DNA of 5,011 nt from Acidobacteriota bacterium (lineage in GTDB: Bacteria > Acidobacteriota > Terriglobia > Terriglobales > Acidobacteriaceae): the NCBI GenBank assembly GCA_021851465.1, contig JAJZDL010000199.1, positions 1 through 5,011 on the forward strand, given 5' to 3'. Positions 1 through 5,011 of the stretch are shown in pieces. The notes beneath the pieces were generated by a model, which was not told the origin of the DNA, made no database searches, and saw only the letters and a list, made by a program, of their open reading frames with translations. The translations under genes and the position numbers were made by a program. Within the stretch, counting starts at the first letter, position 1, and each line of letters begins with the position of its first letter.

Positions 1-2
1 CT

Positions 3-59
3 CGAATCACGGCGACGGTGATCCTCCTCTGGGTTTATGTCTCTCAACACAAACCGTAG
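3..59 (+). CDS. Possible C-terminal end of a membrane protein (partial, 5' end outside window)
   Basis: Frame 3 is open from the window edge to a TAG at 57-59 and reads RITATVILLWVYVSQHKP. This is a hydrophobic stretch followed by a short polar tail, as at the end of a last transmembrane helix. Most third codon positions before the stop are G or C, as in the coding genes here. Eighteen codons are too few to identify a family. A transporter would fit, given the transporter fragment further right, but that is a guess. Frame 2 is also open here (to a TAA at 170-172), but its peptide looks like no known protein. Chance openness cannot be excluded. Confidence 0.3.
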   Translation, partial: RITATVILLWVYVSQHKP

Positions 60-121
60 CAGGGCTCTACCGCCGCCGCTCAAACGCTAATTTGGACAAG
101 AGTGGGGTGCTATACATTAAT

Positions 122-420
122 TGGCCTGCCCGATCTTTTGAACCAGATTGCATCTTAGTGTAACGCAGCTATCTCTGAGTTTAGATCGATAGGGGAGTGG
201 CCGCAAAGGGAGCCGGGAGCGTAGCGACTGGCTCCCCTTTGCGGCCAAGCGGTCGACACCGGCCAGCCTTCTGGTGCAGGTGGTCTGGTAGCCGAGCGGC
301 GAGCCCGGCACGATGTACAGCGTCTTTGCTCCTGTATTCATCAGCCATTTGCGCAGGTCATGCGCGACGAACTCCGGGCCGCTGTCAGAGCGAAGATTCT
401 CCTGTACGCCCTTCTGAATA
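122..420 (-). mobile_element. Decayed IS3-family insertion sequence remnant
   Basis: The minus strand encodes a recognisable slice of an IS3-type DDE transposase (about 290-410). The left boundary at 122 begins TGGCCTGCCC, which resembles the TGACCTGCCCC-type terminal inverted repeats I recall from IS407-like members of the family. The opposite end of the element is not seen: sequence from about 420 rightwards belongs to a transporter gene. An intact IS3 element is roughly 1.2-1.5 kb, so most of this one has been deleted, including orfA and the start of orfB. No target-site duplication can be defined with only one end. The 122 boundary is an inference from similarity to remembered IS ends. 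The right boundary is uncertain by about 15 bases. Confidence 0.55.
198..247. repeat. 50-bp imperfect palindrome (stem-loop) inside the IS remnant
   Basis: The left arm, TGGCCGCAAAGGGAGCC (198-214), is complementary to the right arm, 230-247, with a single unpaired base in the run of C/G. A 15-base loop (215-229, GGGAGCGTAGCGACT) separates them. The stem is about 17 bp and mostly G/C, strong enough to fold on either strand as RNA or as extruded DNA. It has no T-tract on either side, so it does not look like a standard intrinsic terminator. Its form is that of a REP-like interspersed palindrome or a small insertion. It lies between the IS end and the transposase fragment, so it probably arrived after the IS began to decay. 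Confidence 0.75.
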
Positions 421-422
421 TC
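290..422 (-). pseudogene. IS3-family transposase (integrase core) fragment
   Basis: Read on the minus strand, this encodes LRSDSGPEF, then DLRKWLMNTGAKTLYIVPGSP. These are the segment around the second catalytic Asp (RSDxGPEF, Asp codon at about 384-386) and the following beta-strand of the rve/DDE core of IS3 OrfB. In intact proteins GSP is followed by WENGYxESFN, which carries the catalytic Glu. Here it is followed by LGYQTT, so the Glu region is gone and the protein cannot be active. LGYQT resembles the C-terminal RPHSxLGYxTP motif of the family, which suggests an in-frame internal deletion joining GS(P) to that motif, though this is inference. The nominal reading frame continues through the hairpin and the IS end to a TAA at 117-119, but that tail is not protein-like. 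The N-terminal part is absent, replaced by transporter sequence. Confidence 0.65.
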
Positions 423-971
423 CAAAACTTTCGTTATGCAACACTGGCCGGCATCGCCGATTCGTTCTCCAGCGCATCGCTCTATATCTTTATTCCCTTT
501 CTACTGACCGCAAAAGGCATCCCACTGGCCAATACGCTCTATTTCAACGTGATTTTCTTTGCCGGCTATATGGCAGGAAGGCTCTTTCTCGGGCGGACAT
601 CCGACCGCTTCGGCGCTCCCCGCACGCTGATCGTATCGGAGGTGTTGATGGCCGCACTGATCCTGGTCCTGACAGTGGCCGCAGGAATTGCAGCGATTGT
701 GTGCATTCTCTTCCTGCTTGGAATCTTTACCCGTGGCACATCTCCGATCGTCCGTGCAATGGTGGCGAATTCCCTCGCCGAGCAAAGCAGCTTCCACGAT
801 GCCTTCAGCACCTACTCGTTCGCATCGCGCGGATCGAGTGCGGTCTGCCGGCCCATCTACGGCTCTCTGGCGGCATGTTCCGGCATCGCCTCGGTCTTCT
901 ATTTGGCCGCAGCGGTCTCGCTGCTGGCCCTTTATCCGGCGGCACGCTACACACAAAACGGATTATCGTGA
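405..971 (+). pseudogene. MFS transporter, C-terminal half only (N-terminal half lost at IS remnant)
   Basis: The open frame encodes about 185 residues of major facilitator superfamily protein. It starts near the NFRYATLAG segment, where transmembrane helix 7 normally begins. Counting from the nominal ATG at 360, hydrophobic helices lie at about residues 28-50, 57-77, 88-109, 110-135, 145-170 and 176-195. The loop G78-RTSDRFG between the second and third matches the motif-A-like loop between helices 8 and 9 (GRxSDRFG). The frame ends at TGA 969-971 after a short polar tail, the usual place for an MFS C-terminus. Intact members have about 400 residues and 12 helices, so helices 1-6 are missing. 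The ATG at 360 is not credible as a native start: residues 1 to about 16 are the reverse complement of the transposase fragment, and no well-spaced Shine-Dalgarno precedes it. The substrate cannot be inferred. Confidence 0.75.
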
Positions 972-1061
972 AGCCTCAGAGGCGGTGCATGATCCGGCCT
1001 CGACCGGGCCTCCGCTGAAGTGCTACGATTCTCCCGTAGACTCCTGTCCACACCAAGCCAT

Positions 1062-1067
1062 AAGGAA
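1062..1067 (+). promoter_or_regulatory. Ribosome binding site of the CE12 esterase gene
   Basis: AAGGAA sits five bases (from its GGA core) before the ATG at 1072. This site, together with the signal peptide that begins immediately after the ATG, decides the start. The reading frame stays open upstream to 688, but that upstream peptide lies mostly over the transporter gene in another frame and has no protein character. I see no convincing -35/-10 promoter pair in 972-1061. Confidence 0.7.
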
Positions 1068-1071
1068 CTTC

Positions 1072-2502
1072 ATGCGCAGCTTCGTCGGCTCTCTCCCCGC
1101 TCTTTCCCTCGTCATCGCCCTGTCCTTCGCACACGCCCAGACAACGCCACCTGCGGCCCCGCCGGTGCCTGCGTCTCAGGGATCCTCGGCCCCCGCCGCG
1201 CCGCTCCGCGCTGTCCAGCCGCAGCAGCCCACATTACCAGTCCCCCCCGCGCTCAAGCGGCCTGTGATCTTCGCCTGCGGCCTGGGAAAGAACGGCGCGC
1301 TCTCGCTCTACGCCAACACGCTCTACTCCGAGAACTCAGCCGGCTGGGATCTCAACACCGCTCCCAAGGTCGCGAACGGAACCTGCTCGTCCTCCACGCC
1401 CTTCTTCTTCTCCATCCCGGTCCCTGAAGGCAACTACCGCGTCCAAATCCTCTTTGGCGGCCCGGCAGACTCCGTCGTCACCGTCCGCGCAGAGGCACGC
1501 CGCCTCATGCTGGAGAAAATCGACGTCAAGGCCAACGCCACCGTCCTTAAAATCTTCGACGTAAATGTCCGCGTCCCCGAGTTCACCAATCCGGACGGCA
1601 CCCCGAACCGCGTCCGCCTCAAGTCCAGGGAGTTCGGCAACCTCGATTGGGACAACAAACTCACCATCGAGTTCAACGGCACCAACCCCAGCTTCCATGC
1701 CTTCTCCATTACGCCACTCACCGGCTCCCGCGTCGATGAGGTCATCTATCTCGCAGGCGACTCCACCATGGTCGATCAGGACGTGGAACCCTGGGCCTCT
1801 TGGGGGCAGATGCTCCCTCGCTTCTTCCGCACCGGCGTGGTCGTCGCCAACAACGCAGAATCCGGCGAATCCGCCAGCTCCTTCCTCGGCGAGCAGCGCT
1901 TCGCCAAGATCATGTCCGTCATCAAACCGGGAGATGTCTTCTTCGTCCAGTTCGCACACAACGACCAGAAGGTTCCCAACGGTTTGCCAAACTACACCAG
2001 AATCATGACCGAGTTCGTCAAGCAGGTGCGCGCCAAAGGGGCAATCCCCGTCATCGTGACCTCGATGAACCGCGACAGCTTCGACGCCGACGGCCACATC
2101 GTCGATACCCTCGGCGGATACCCGCAGGCATCCCGCCAGATCGCCACCGACAACAATGTCCCTCTCATCGACCTCAACGCAATGTCCAAGACGATGTTTG
2201 AGGCAATGGGCAAGGACGGCGCAGACCACGCCTTCATGAAGTTCAAGGCAGGCAGCTATCCAGGGGTCGATCGCGACATATCCGACACCACGCACTTCAA
2301 CAACTTCGGAGCCTATGAACTCGCCCGCTGCGTCGTCCACGGCATCCGCCAAAACAAACTCGCGCTATCTGTCTTCCTCGATTCCACCATCCCCGACTTC
2401 GACCCCGCCCACCCAGACGCCTTCGCCACCTTCTCCCTGCCCTACACACCGCTCCAGAAGAAAGAAGATGTCACTCAAATCCCCCAGGCCAACCTGAAGT
2501 GA
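1072..2502 (+). CDS. Exported SGNH/GDSL hydrolase, carbohydrate esterase family 12 (rhamnogalacturonan acetylesterase-like)
   Basis: This 476-residue protein probably removes acetyl groups from the galacturonate residues of rhamnogalacturonan or a similar polysaccharide, outside the cytoplasm. Residues 1-22 form a signal peptide ending AHA, and residues 23-62 are a Pro/Ala/Gln-rich linker. Residues about 63-217 are predicted to form a beta-sandwich, galactose-binding-like domain, as found ahead of the catalytic domain in many bacterial CE12 proteins. Residues about 223-435 are the SGNH domain. Block I is GDS with nucleophile Ser231, block II Gly is in ESGES (Gly265), block III is HNDQK with Asn297, and block V is DTTH with Asp405 and His408. 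The segments EPWASWGQMLPRFF and LIDLNAMSKTMFEAMG are strongly CE12-like. All catalytic elements are present, so the gene looks intact. It begins 100 bases after the transporter fragment and converges on the GH2 gene. The exact substrate (acetylated RG-I or xylan) is inferred from family, not shown. Confidence 0.9.
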   Translation: MRSFVGSLPALSLVIALSFAHAQTTPPAAPPVPASQGSSAPAAPLRAVQPQQPTLPVPPALKRPVIFACGLGKNGALSLYANTLYSENSAGWDLNTAPKVANGTCSSSTPFFFSIPVPEGNYRVQILFGGPADSVVTVRAEARRLMLEKIDVKANATVLKIFDVNVRVPEFTNPDGTPNRVRLKSREFGNLDWDNKLTIEFNGTNPSFHAFSITPLTGSRVDEVIYLAGDSTMVDQDVEPWASWGQMLPRFFRTGVVVANNAESGESASSFLGEQRFAKIMSVIKPGDVFFVQFAHNDQKVPNGLPNYTRIMTEFVKQVRAKGAIPVIVTSMNRDSFDADGHIVDTLGGYPQASRQIATDNNVPLIDLNAMSKTMFEAMGKDGADHAFMKFKAGSYPGVDRDISDTTHFNNFGAYELARCVVHGIRQNKLALSVFLDSTIPDFDPAHPDAFATFSLPYTPLQKKEDVTQIPQANLK

Positions 2503-2531
2503 GCCGCTACAATTTGGACTCTGGCCATCTA

Positions 2532-2568
2532 TTGCCCCAGGGCAAACGTATTTGCAGCTCTCCGCTGC
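2532..2568 (+). terminator. Tandem hairpins after the CE12 gene, possible terminator
   Basis: Two adjacent short inverted repeats start 29 bases after the esterase stop. TTGCC/GGCAA (2532-2536 and 2541-2545) has a four-base loop CCAG. GCAGC/GCTGC (2554-2558 and 2564-2568) has a five-base loop TCTCC. Neither is followed by a T-run, so they do not meet the classical intrinsic terminator pattern. They could stabilise the 3' end or act with a factor. Short GC-rich inverted repeats also arise by chance in such DNA. Confidence 0.3.
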
Positions 2569-2648
2569 GCGCGACCCATCGGCCAGGCGATTGCGGCCAA
2601 TGGCCCCCAAAGAACCTGTTCGATAACTGCCCTTTGCATCGAGAACCG

Positions 2649-2707
2649 ATAAATTGTCCTCCTGAGCGAAGCCCCAATCACCTATAAATTGTCATTCTGA
2701 GCGAAGC
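2649..2707. repeat. Two direct copies of a 24-bp repeat, 35-bp period
   Basis: Copy one (2649-2672) and copy two (2684-2707) share ATAAATTGTC followed by CTGAGCGAAGC, differing at only two of 24 positions. An 11-base spacer, 2673-2683, separates them. Copy two runs on into GAAGAACCC, giving the CATTCTGAGCGAAGCGAAGA word that I recall as an abundant interspersed repeat in acidobacterial genomes. That recollection is established-knowledge-type evidence and has not been checked here. Each copy alone is non-coding. The position between two convergent genes is a typical tolerated site for such elements. Confidence 0.7.
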
Positions 2708-2818
2708 GAAGAACCCCCGTATTGCGTCGTTGTCTGTCTCCGCGTCGAATGCGAGTCGCGTAGTTTTTAGACAGGCCCGAAGATCCCGCCCTCCAAGCCC
2801 CAATGGCCTTCGTTCTAA

Positions 2819-2834
2819 GCTGTCGGCTGACAGC
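2819..2834. repeat. Perfect 6-bp stem hairpin in the convergent spacer
   Basis: GCTGTC (2819-2824) and GACAGC (2829-2834) flank the four-base loop GGCT, with possible further pairing of AA and TT around a one-base bulge. It has no T-tract on either strand. It could be part of a repeat element or a weak bidirectional terminator. A function cannot be assigned from sequence alone. Confidence 0.4.
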
Positions 2835-2965
2835 CTTCAAGCGCACAGCGTAGGAAGCAAGCCTCTTCGCCCCTGAAGGATCTTCCAATGCGATTGCCCT
2901 GTCTTTTGCCTGGCTCTTGCCTGCATCGCCCTCGCCGTTGCAGCGAATCGCGTCGTCCTCTTGGC

Positions 2966-2979
2966 CCCGAGGTTTCGGG
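2966..2979 (-). terminator. Hairpin just after the GH2 stop, possible terminator
   Basis: On the minus strand CCCGA-AACC-TCGGG forms a perfect five-bp stem with a four-base loop, beginning 11 bases after the TAG stop of the glycoside hydrolase. The position fits a terminator of that gene. The following bases (GGCCAAGAGG) contain no T-run, so intrinsic termination is doubtful. Confidence 0.35.
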
Positions 2980-2990
2980 CTAAGTCGAAC

Positions 2991-4997
2991 CTACTCTGCG
3001 TGCGCCAGCCCGTTCGCCTTGTACGCCTGTTGCAGCACGAAGAACGCCGCCTTCTTCTGCCCCTGGTCGGAGACCAACCCCTTGCGGTTGAAGCCGTCCT
3101 GGATCCCCGGCAGCTCGCGCACCGGCGAGCGAAAGTCCATCAGGATCCACGGCGTCGTACCGCGCAGTTGGGGAATTTTGTTCAGCATCGCGATCTGATG
3201 GCGATAGACGCTCGCCTGGTACTCTTCGGTCCAGCGTTCGGTCGCCGGGCCATGGAAGCCTGCGAGCGCGCCTGCGCCGAATTCGCTCGTGATCAGCGGC
3301 TTGTCGTACGCCACCTTCCACTCTACGGTGTCCGCCGACTCCGGCGTCCCCTCATACCACCCGATGTACTCGTTGAAGCCGATCACGTCCAGCGCCTTGC
3401 CCAGCGGGTCGTCGATGTACTTGGTGTGTGCATCGCCGCGCACCAGCAGCGCCGCCGTCACCAACCGTGTCGGATCGTACTGGTGTACGAACTCCGCCGA
3501 CCGCGTCAAAAACGCCGTCCGCGTGGCATTGTTCGGCGTCTCATTCGCAATCGACCACAGGATGACCGAGGCCTTGTCCCGGTCCCGCCGTATCTCCTCC
3601 TGCAACTGCTGCCGGCTCTTGGCATACACGTCCTCCCGGTCGAACTCCACCGCCCAGTACACCGGCACCTCCGACCACACCAGGATTCCCATCCTGTCCG
3701 CCGCGCGTGTCATTCTCTGGTCGTGCGGATAGTGCGCCAGCCGCACATAGTCCGCGCCCAGTTCCTTCACCCAGCCCAGCAGCGTGGCCACGTCGCGGTC
3801 GTTGTCCACGCGCCCGCTGCGGAACGGTGCCTCCGCGTGGATGCACACGCCGTGCAGCACGATCGGTTTCCCGTTCAGCAAAATCTCCGTGCCCGATACT
3901 TCAACCGTGCGAAAGCCCATCTCATCGGTCAGCGTGTCTGCCTCCGCGCCATCGCCCGACTTCAACACAACCTGGTACAGCTTCGGGTTCTCCGGAGACC
4001 ACAGCGAGAGCCCCGGCGCGGCAATATGGATCGCAACCCGCCCATCCGCATCCGTCACGCCCTCGGCGTGCAGCCTCGCCTCCGGCAGATCGACCGAGAC
4101 GCGCGTCCCCGCCTGCGCTCCCTCCACATGCACAGATCCCTCGATCGCGCTCCGCGTCGCCCGGTCCAGGTGCAGGTCGAAGTCGTCGATGAAGCTCTCC
4201 GGCACCGTCACCAGCGAGACATCGCGCGTCAGCCCGCCGTAGTTGTACCAGTCCGTCTTCAATGTGGGCACCCCGTCGGCGATGCGTGTGCTGTCCACGA
4301 AGATCACCATGCTGTTGTCGCCCGCGCGCACCGCCTTCGTCGCCTCGCAGTCGAACTGCGTAAACCCGCCCTCGTGCGCACATAGGAGCTGCCCGTTCAC
4401 CCACACCCGCGACCGGTAGTTCGCCGCGCCGATGTCCACAAACGCGCGCCGCTCCGCCTGCGGCTGGTACTGGAAGTGCCGCTCGTACCAGAAGCCGCCC
4501 TCGTAGTTCATCAGCGACTCCTTCTGCGTGTTCCAGTCTCCCGGCACCTGGATCGTCGGGCTTTTGGCAAAGTTGTACTCGACCAATTTGTTGCTGCCCG
4601 CCGGCAGCTCCTCGTCCATCGGGTAGTTGTTCCGTCCGCCGCTCAACCCGTTCTGGTACGGGTCGAGGATGTAGTGCCAATCCCCGTCCAGGCTCAACGC
4701 CGTCCTCCGGTCCACCGCCACCAGAACCGTCGTGTTCGCCGTTGACGCCGCGTTCGCACTGGTCTCCGATGCTGTTGTCGATGCCGATGTCGCGGCCGGC
4801 GCACCAGCCGATGCCGCTCCGGTAGCCGCCGGGGCCGCGCCGCTCGAAGCTGTACCGGCCACAACGGAAGTCGATGCGCCGCTCTGCTGCGCACCCAGCA
4901 CAGCCGTGCCGCCGCCAACAATCCAAACCACGCACACAGCCATCGTCAACGCCACGCACGCAGCGGCCTTCGGCAGAACATCTCTCTTCAGCGACAT
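2991..4997 (-). CDS. Exported glycoside hydrolase family 2 enzyme, beta-glucuronidase-like
   Basis: This 668-residue protein should be a retaining exo-glycosidase that removes a terminal beta-linked sugar from an oligosaccharide, probably in the periplasm or outside the cell. An N-terminal export signal (residues 1-36, hydrophobic 12-35, ending VLGA) is followed by an Ala/Ser/Thr-rich linker (about 37-92). A jelly-roll sugar-binding domain (about 95-265) includes GGFWYERHF and WVNGQ. An immunoglobulin-like sandwich (about 267-365) and a TIM barrel (about 368-660) follow. The acid/base is Glu486 in WSIANE and the nucleophile is Glu572 in ITSEFGAG. Asn637-Arg-Lys639 in FNRKG matches the N-x-K motif that binds the glucuronate carboxylate in GH2 beta-glucuronidases, and the order of landmarks is that of this subfamily. 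A beta-galactosidase is the main alternative, since related GH2 enzymes of mixed specificity share much of this pattern. The gene looks intact and faces the CE12 esterase. Confidence 0.9.
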   Translation of the reverse strand: MSLKRDVLPKAAACVALTMAVCVVWIVGGGTAVLGAQQSGASTSVVAGTASSGAAPAATGAASAGAPAATSASTTASETSANAASTANTTVLVAVDRRTALSLDGDWHYILDPYQNGLSGGRNNYPMDEELPAGSNKLVEYNFAKSPTIQVPGDWNTQKESLMNYEGGFWYERHFQYQPQAERRAFVDIGAANYRSRVWVNGQLLCAHEGGFTQFDCEATKAVRAGDNSMVIFVDSTRIADGVPTLKTDWYNYGGLTRDVSLVTVPESFIDDFDLHLDRATRSAIEGSVHVEGAQAGTRVSVDLPEARLHAEGVTDADGRVAIHIAAPGLSLWSPENPKLYQVVLKSGDGAEADTLTDEMGFRTVEVSGTEILLNGKPIVLHGVCIHAEAPFRSGRVDNDRDVATLLGWVKELGADYVRLAHYPHDQRMTRAADRMGILVWSEVPVYWAVEFDREDVYAKSRQQLQEEIRRDRDKASVILWSIANETPNNATRTAFLTRSAEFVHQYDPTRLVTAALLVRGDAHTKYIDDPLGKALDVIGFNEYIGWYEGTPESADTVEWKVAYDKPLITSEFGAGALAGFHGPATERWTEEYQASVYRHQIAMLNKIPQLRGTTPWILMDFRSPVRELPGIQDGFNRKGLVSDQGQKKAAFFVLQQAYKANGLAHAE

Positions 4998-5001
4998 AAA
5001 T

Positions 5002-5007
5002 CTCCTT
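5002..5007 (-). promoter_or_regulatory. Ribosome binding site of the GH2 gene
   Basis: On the minus strand AAGGAG lies four bases before the ATG (4997-4995). This strong, slightly close Shine-Dalgarno site, with a typical charged-then-hydrophobic signal sequence right after the ATG, supports this start. The promoter lies beyond the window edge. Confidence 0.8.
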
Positions 5008-5011
5008 GCAG

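Larger units (their letters stand above)
2503..2990. other. Convergent intergenic spacer (488 bp) with hairpins and repeats, no credible gene
   Basis: The spacer lies between the stop codons of two convergent genes, so it should hold 3' untranslated and terminator sequence for both. It contains two tandem hairpins just after the esterase stop (2532-2568) and a direct repeat (2649-2707). It also has a perfect hairpin at 2819-2834 and another just after the GH2 stop (2966-2979). Short open frames cross it on both strands (2499-2687 plus, 2682-2888 minus). They show no domain, no good ribosome binding site, and peptides derived from the repeat (for example VLRFAQNDN), so I do not call genes. The stretch 2840-2960 shows nothing I recognise. 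Confidence 0.7.

Noticed and set aside
92..116. Promoter TTGGAC ... TATACAT before the IS end
   Set aside because: The boxes look good individually, but the spacing is only 13 bases, well short of 16-18, and the next plus-strand frame is a pseudogene.
197..1018. 273-residue plus-strand frame overlapping the transporter fragment
   Set aside because: It is Arg/Ser/Pro-rich with no domain, whereas the alternative frame has six membrane helices and an MFS motif.
688..1071. Upstream extension of the CE12 reading frame
   Set aside because: It mostly overlaps the transporter gene in another frame, gives a non-protein-like Ser/Arg-rich peptide, and would bury the clear signal peptide that starts at 1072 behind a good Shine-Dalgarno site.
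1336..2352. 338-residue open frame on the minus strand opposite the CE12 gene
   Set aside because: Its composition is low-complexity (Asp, Gly, Val, Glu), no family is recognisable, and the sense strand encodes all SGNH catalytic blocks.
2649..2707. CRISPR array
   Set aside because: Only two imperfect copies with an 11-base spacer, and no cas genes nearby.
2682..2888. 68-residue minus-strand frame in the convergent spacer
   Set aside because: Its C-terminal part is a translation of the interspersed repeat, and the rest has no recognisable domain or start signal. It resembles a spurious hypothetical protein.
2961..4385. 474-residue open frame on the plus strand opposite the GH2 gene
   Set aside because: It is very rich in Arg, His and Pro, has no domain or ribosome binding site, and lies wholly antisense to an intact, well-conserved enzyme. 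Such long shadow frames are expected in GC-rich codon usage.

Overview
The window reads as a chromosomal segment of a GC-rich, Gram-negative soil-type bacterium. An acidobacterium of the Terriglobia (Granulicella, Terriglobus or Edaphobacter-like) fits best. The grounds are the carbohydrate-active enzymes with N-terminal export signals, and an interspersed repeat containing 'cattctgagcgaagcgaaga' in the intergenic DNA, which I recall as common in that group. The assignment rests on pattern memory, not on a search.

Left part (1-971) is a scarred region. It opens with what may be the last 18 codons of a membrane protein (3-59). Next comes a decayed IS3-family insertion sequence (about 122-420) on the minus strand. 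It keeps one probable terminal end and a piece of the DDE integrase core, but has lost the catalytic Glu region and contains a 50-bp hairpin. The IS remnant abuts the C-terminal half (six transmembrane helices) of a major facilitator transporter whose N-terminal half is missing, so both genes are pseudogenes or fragments.

The centre and right carry two intact polysaccharide-degrading genes in convergent orientation. At 1072-2502 (+) is an exported SGNH hydrolase of carbohydrate esterase family 12 (rhamnogalacturonan acetylesterase-like) with an N-terminal beta-sandwich domain. At 2991-4997 (-) is an exported glycoside hydrolase family 2 enzyme with both catalytic glutamates and an N-x-K motif typical of beta-glucuronidases. 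It also has an unusually long Ala/Ser/Thr linker after its signal sequence. A 488-bp convergent spacer separates them. It holds hairpins close to each stop codon, a 35-bp-period direct repeat, and no credible gene.

Taken together, the two enzymes could deacetylate and trim pectic (rhamnogalacturonan-type) or other plant or microbial polysaccharides in the periplasm or outside the cell. They are transcribed towards each other, so they are neighbours rather than an operon. I see no CRISPR array, tRNA or rRNA gene, defence system or otherwise clearly novel system. The most unusual material is the IS/transporter scar with its hairpin, and the repeats between the two enzymes.
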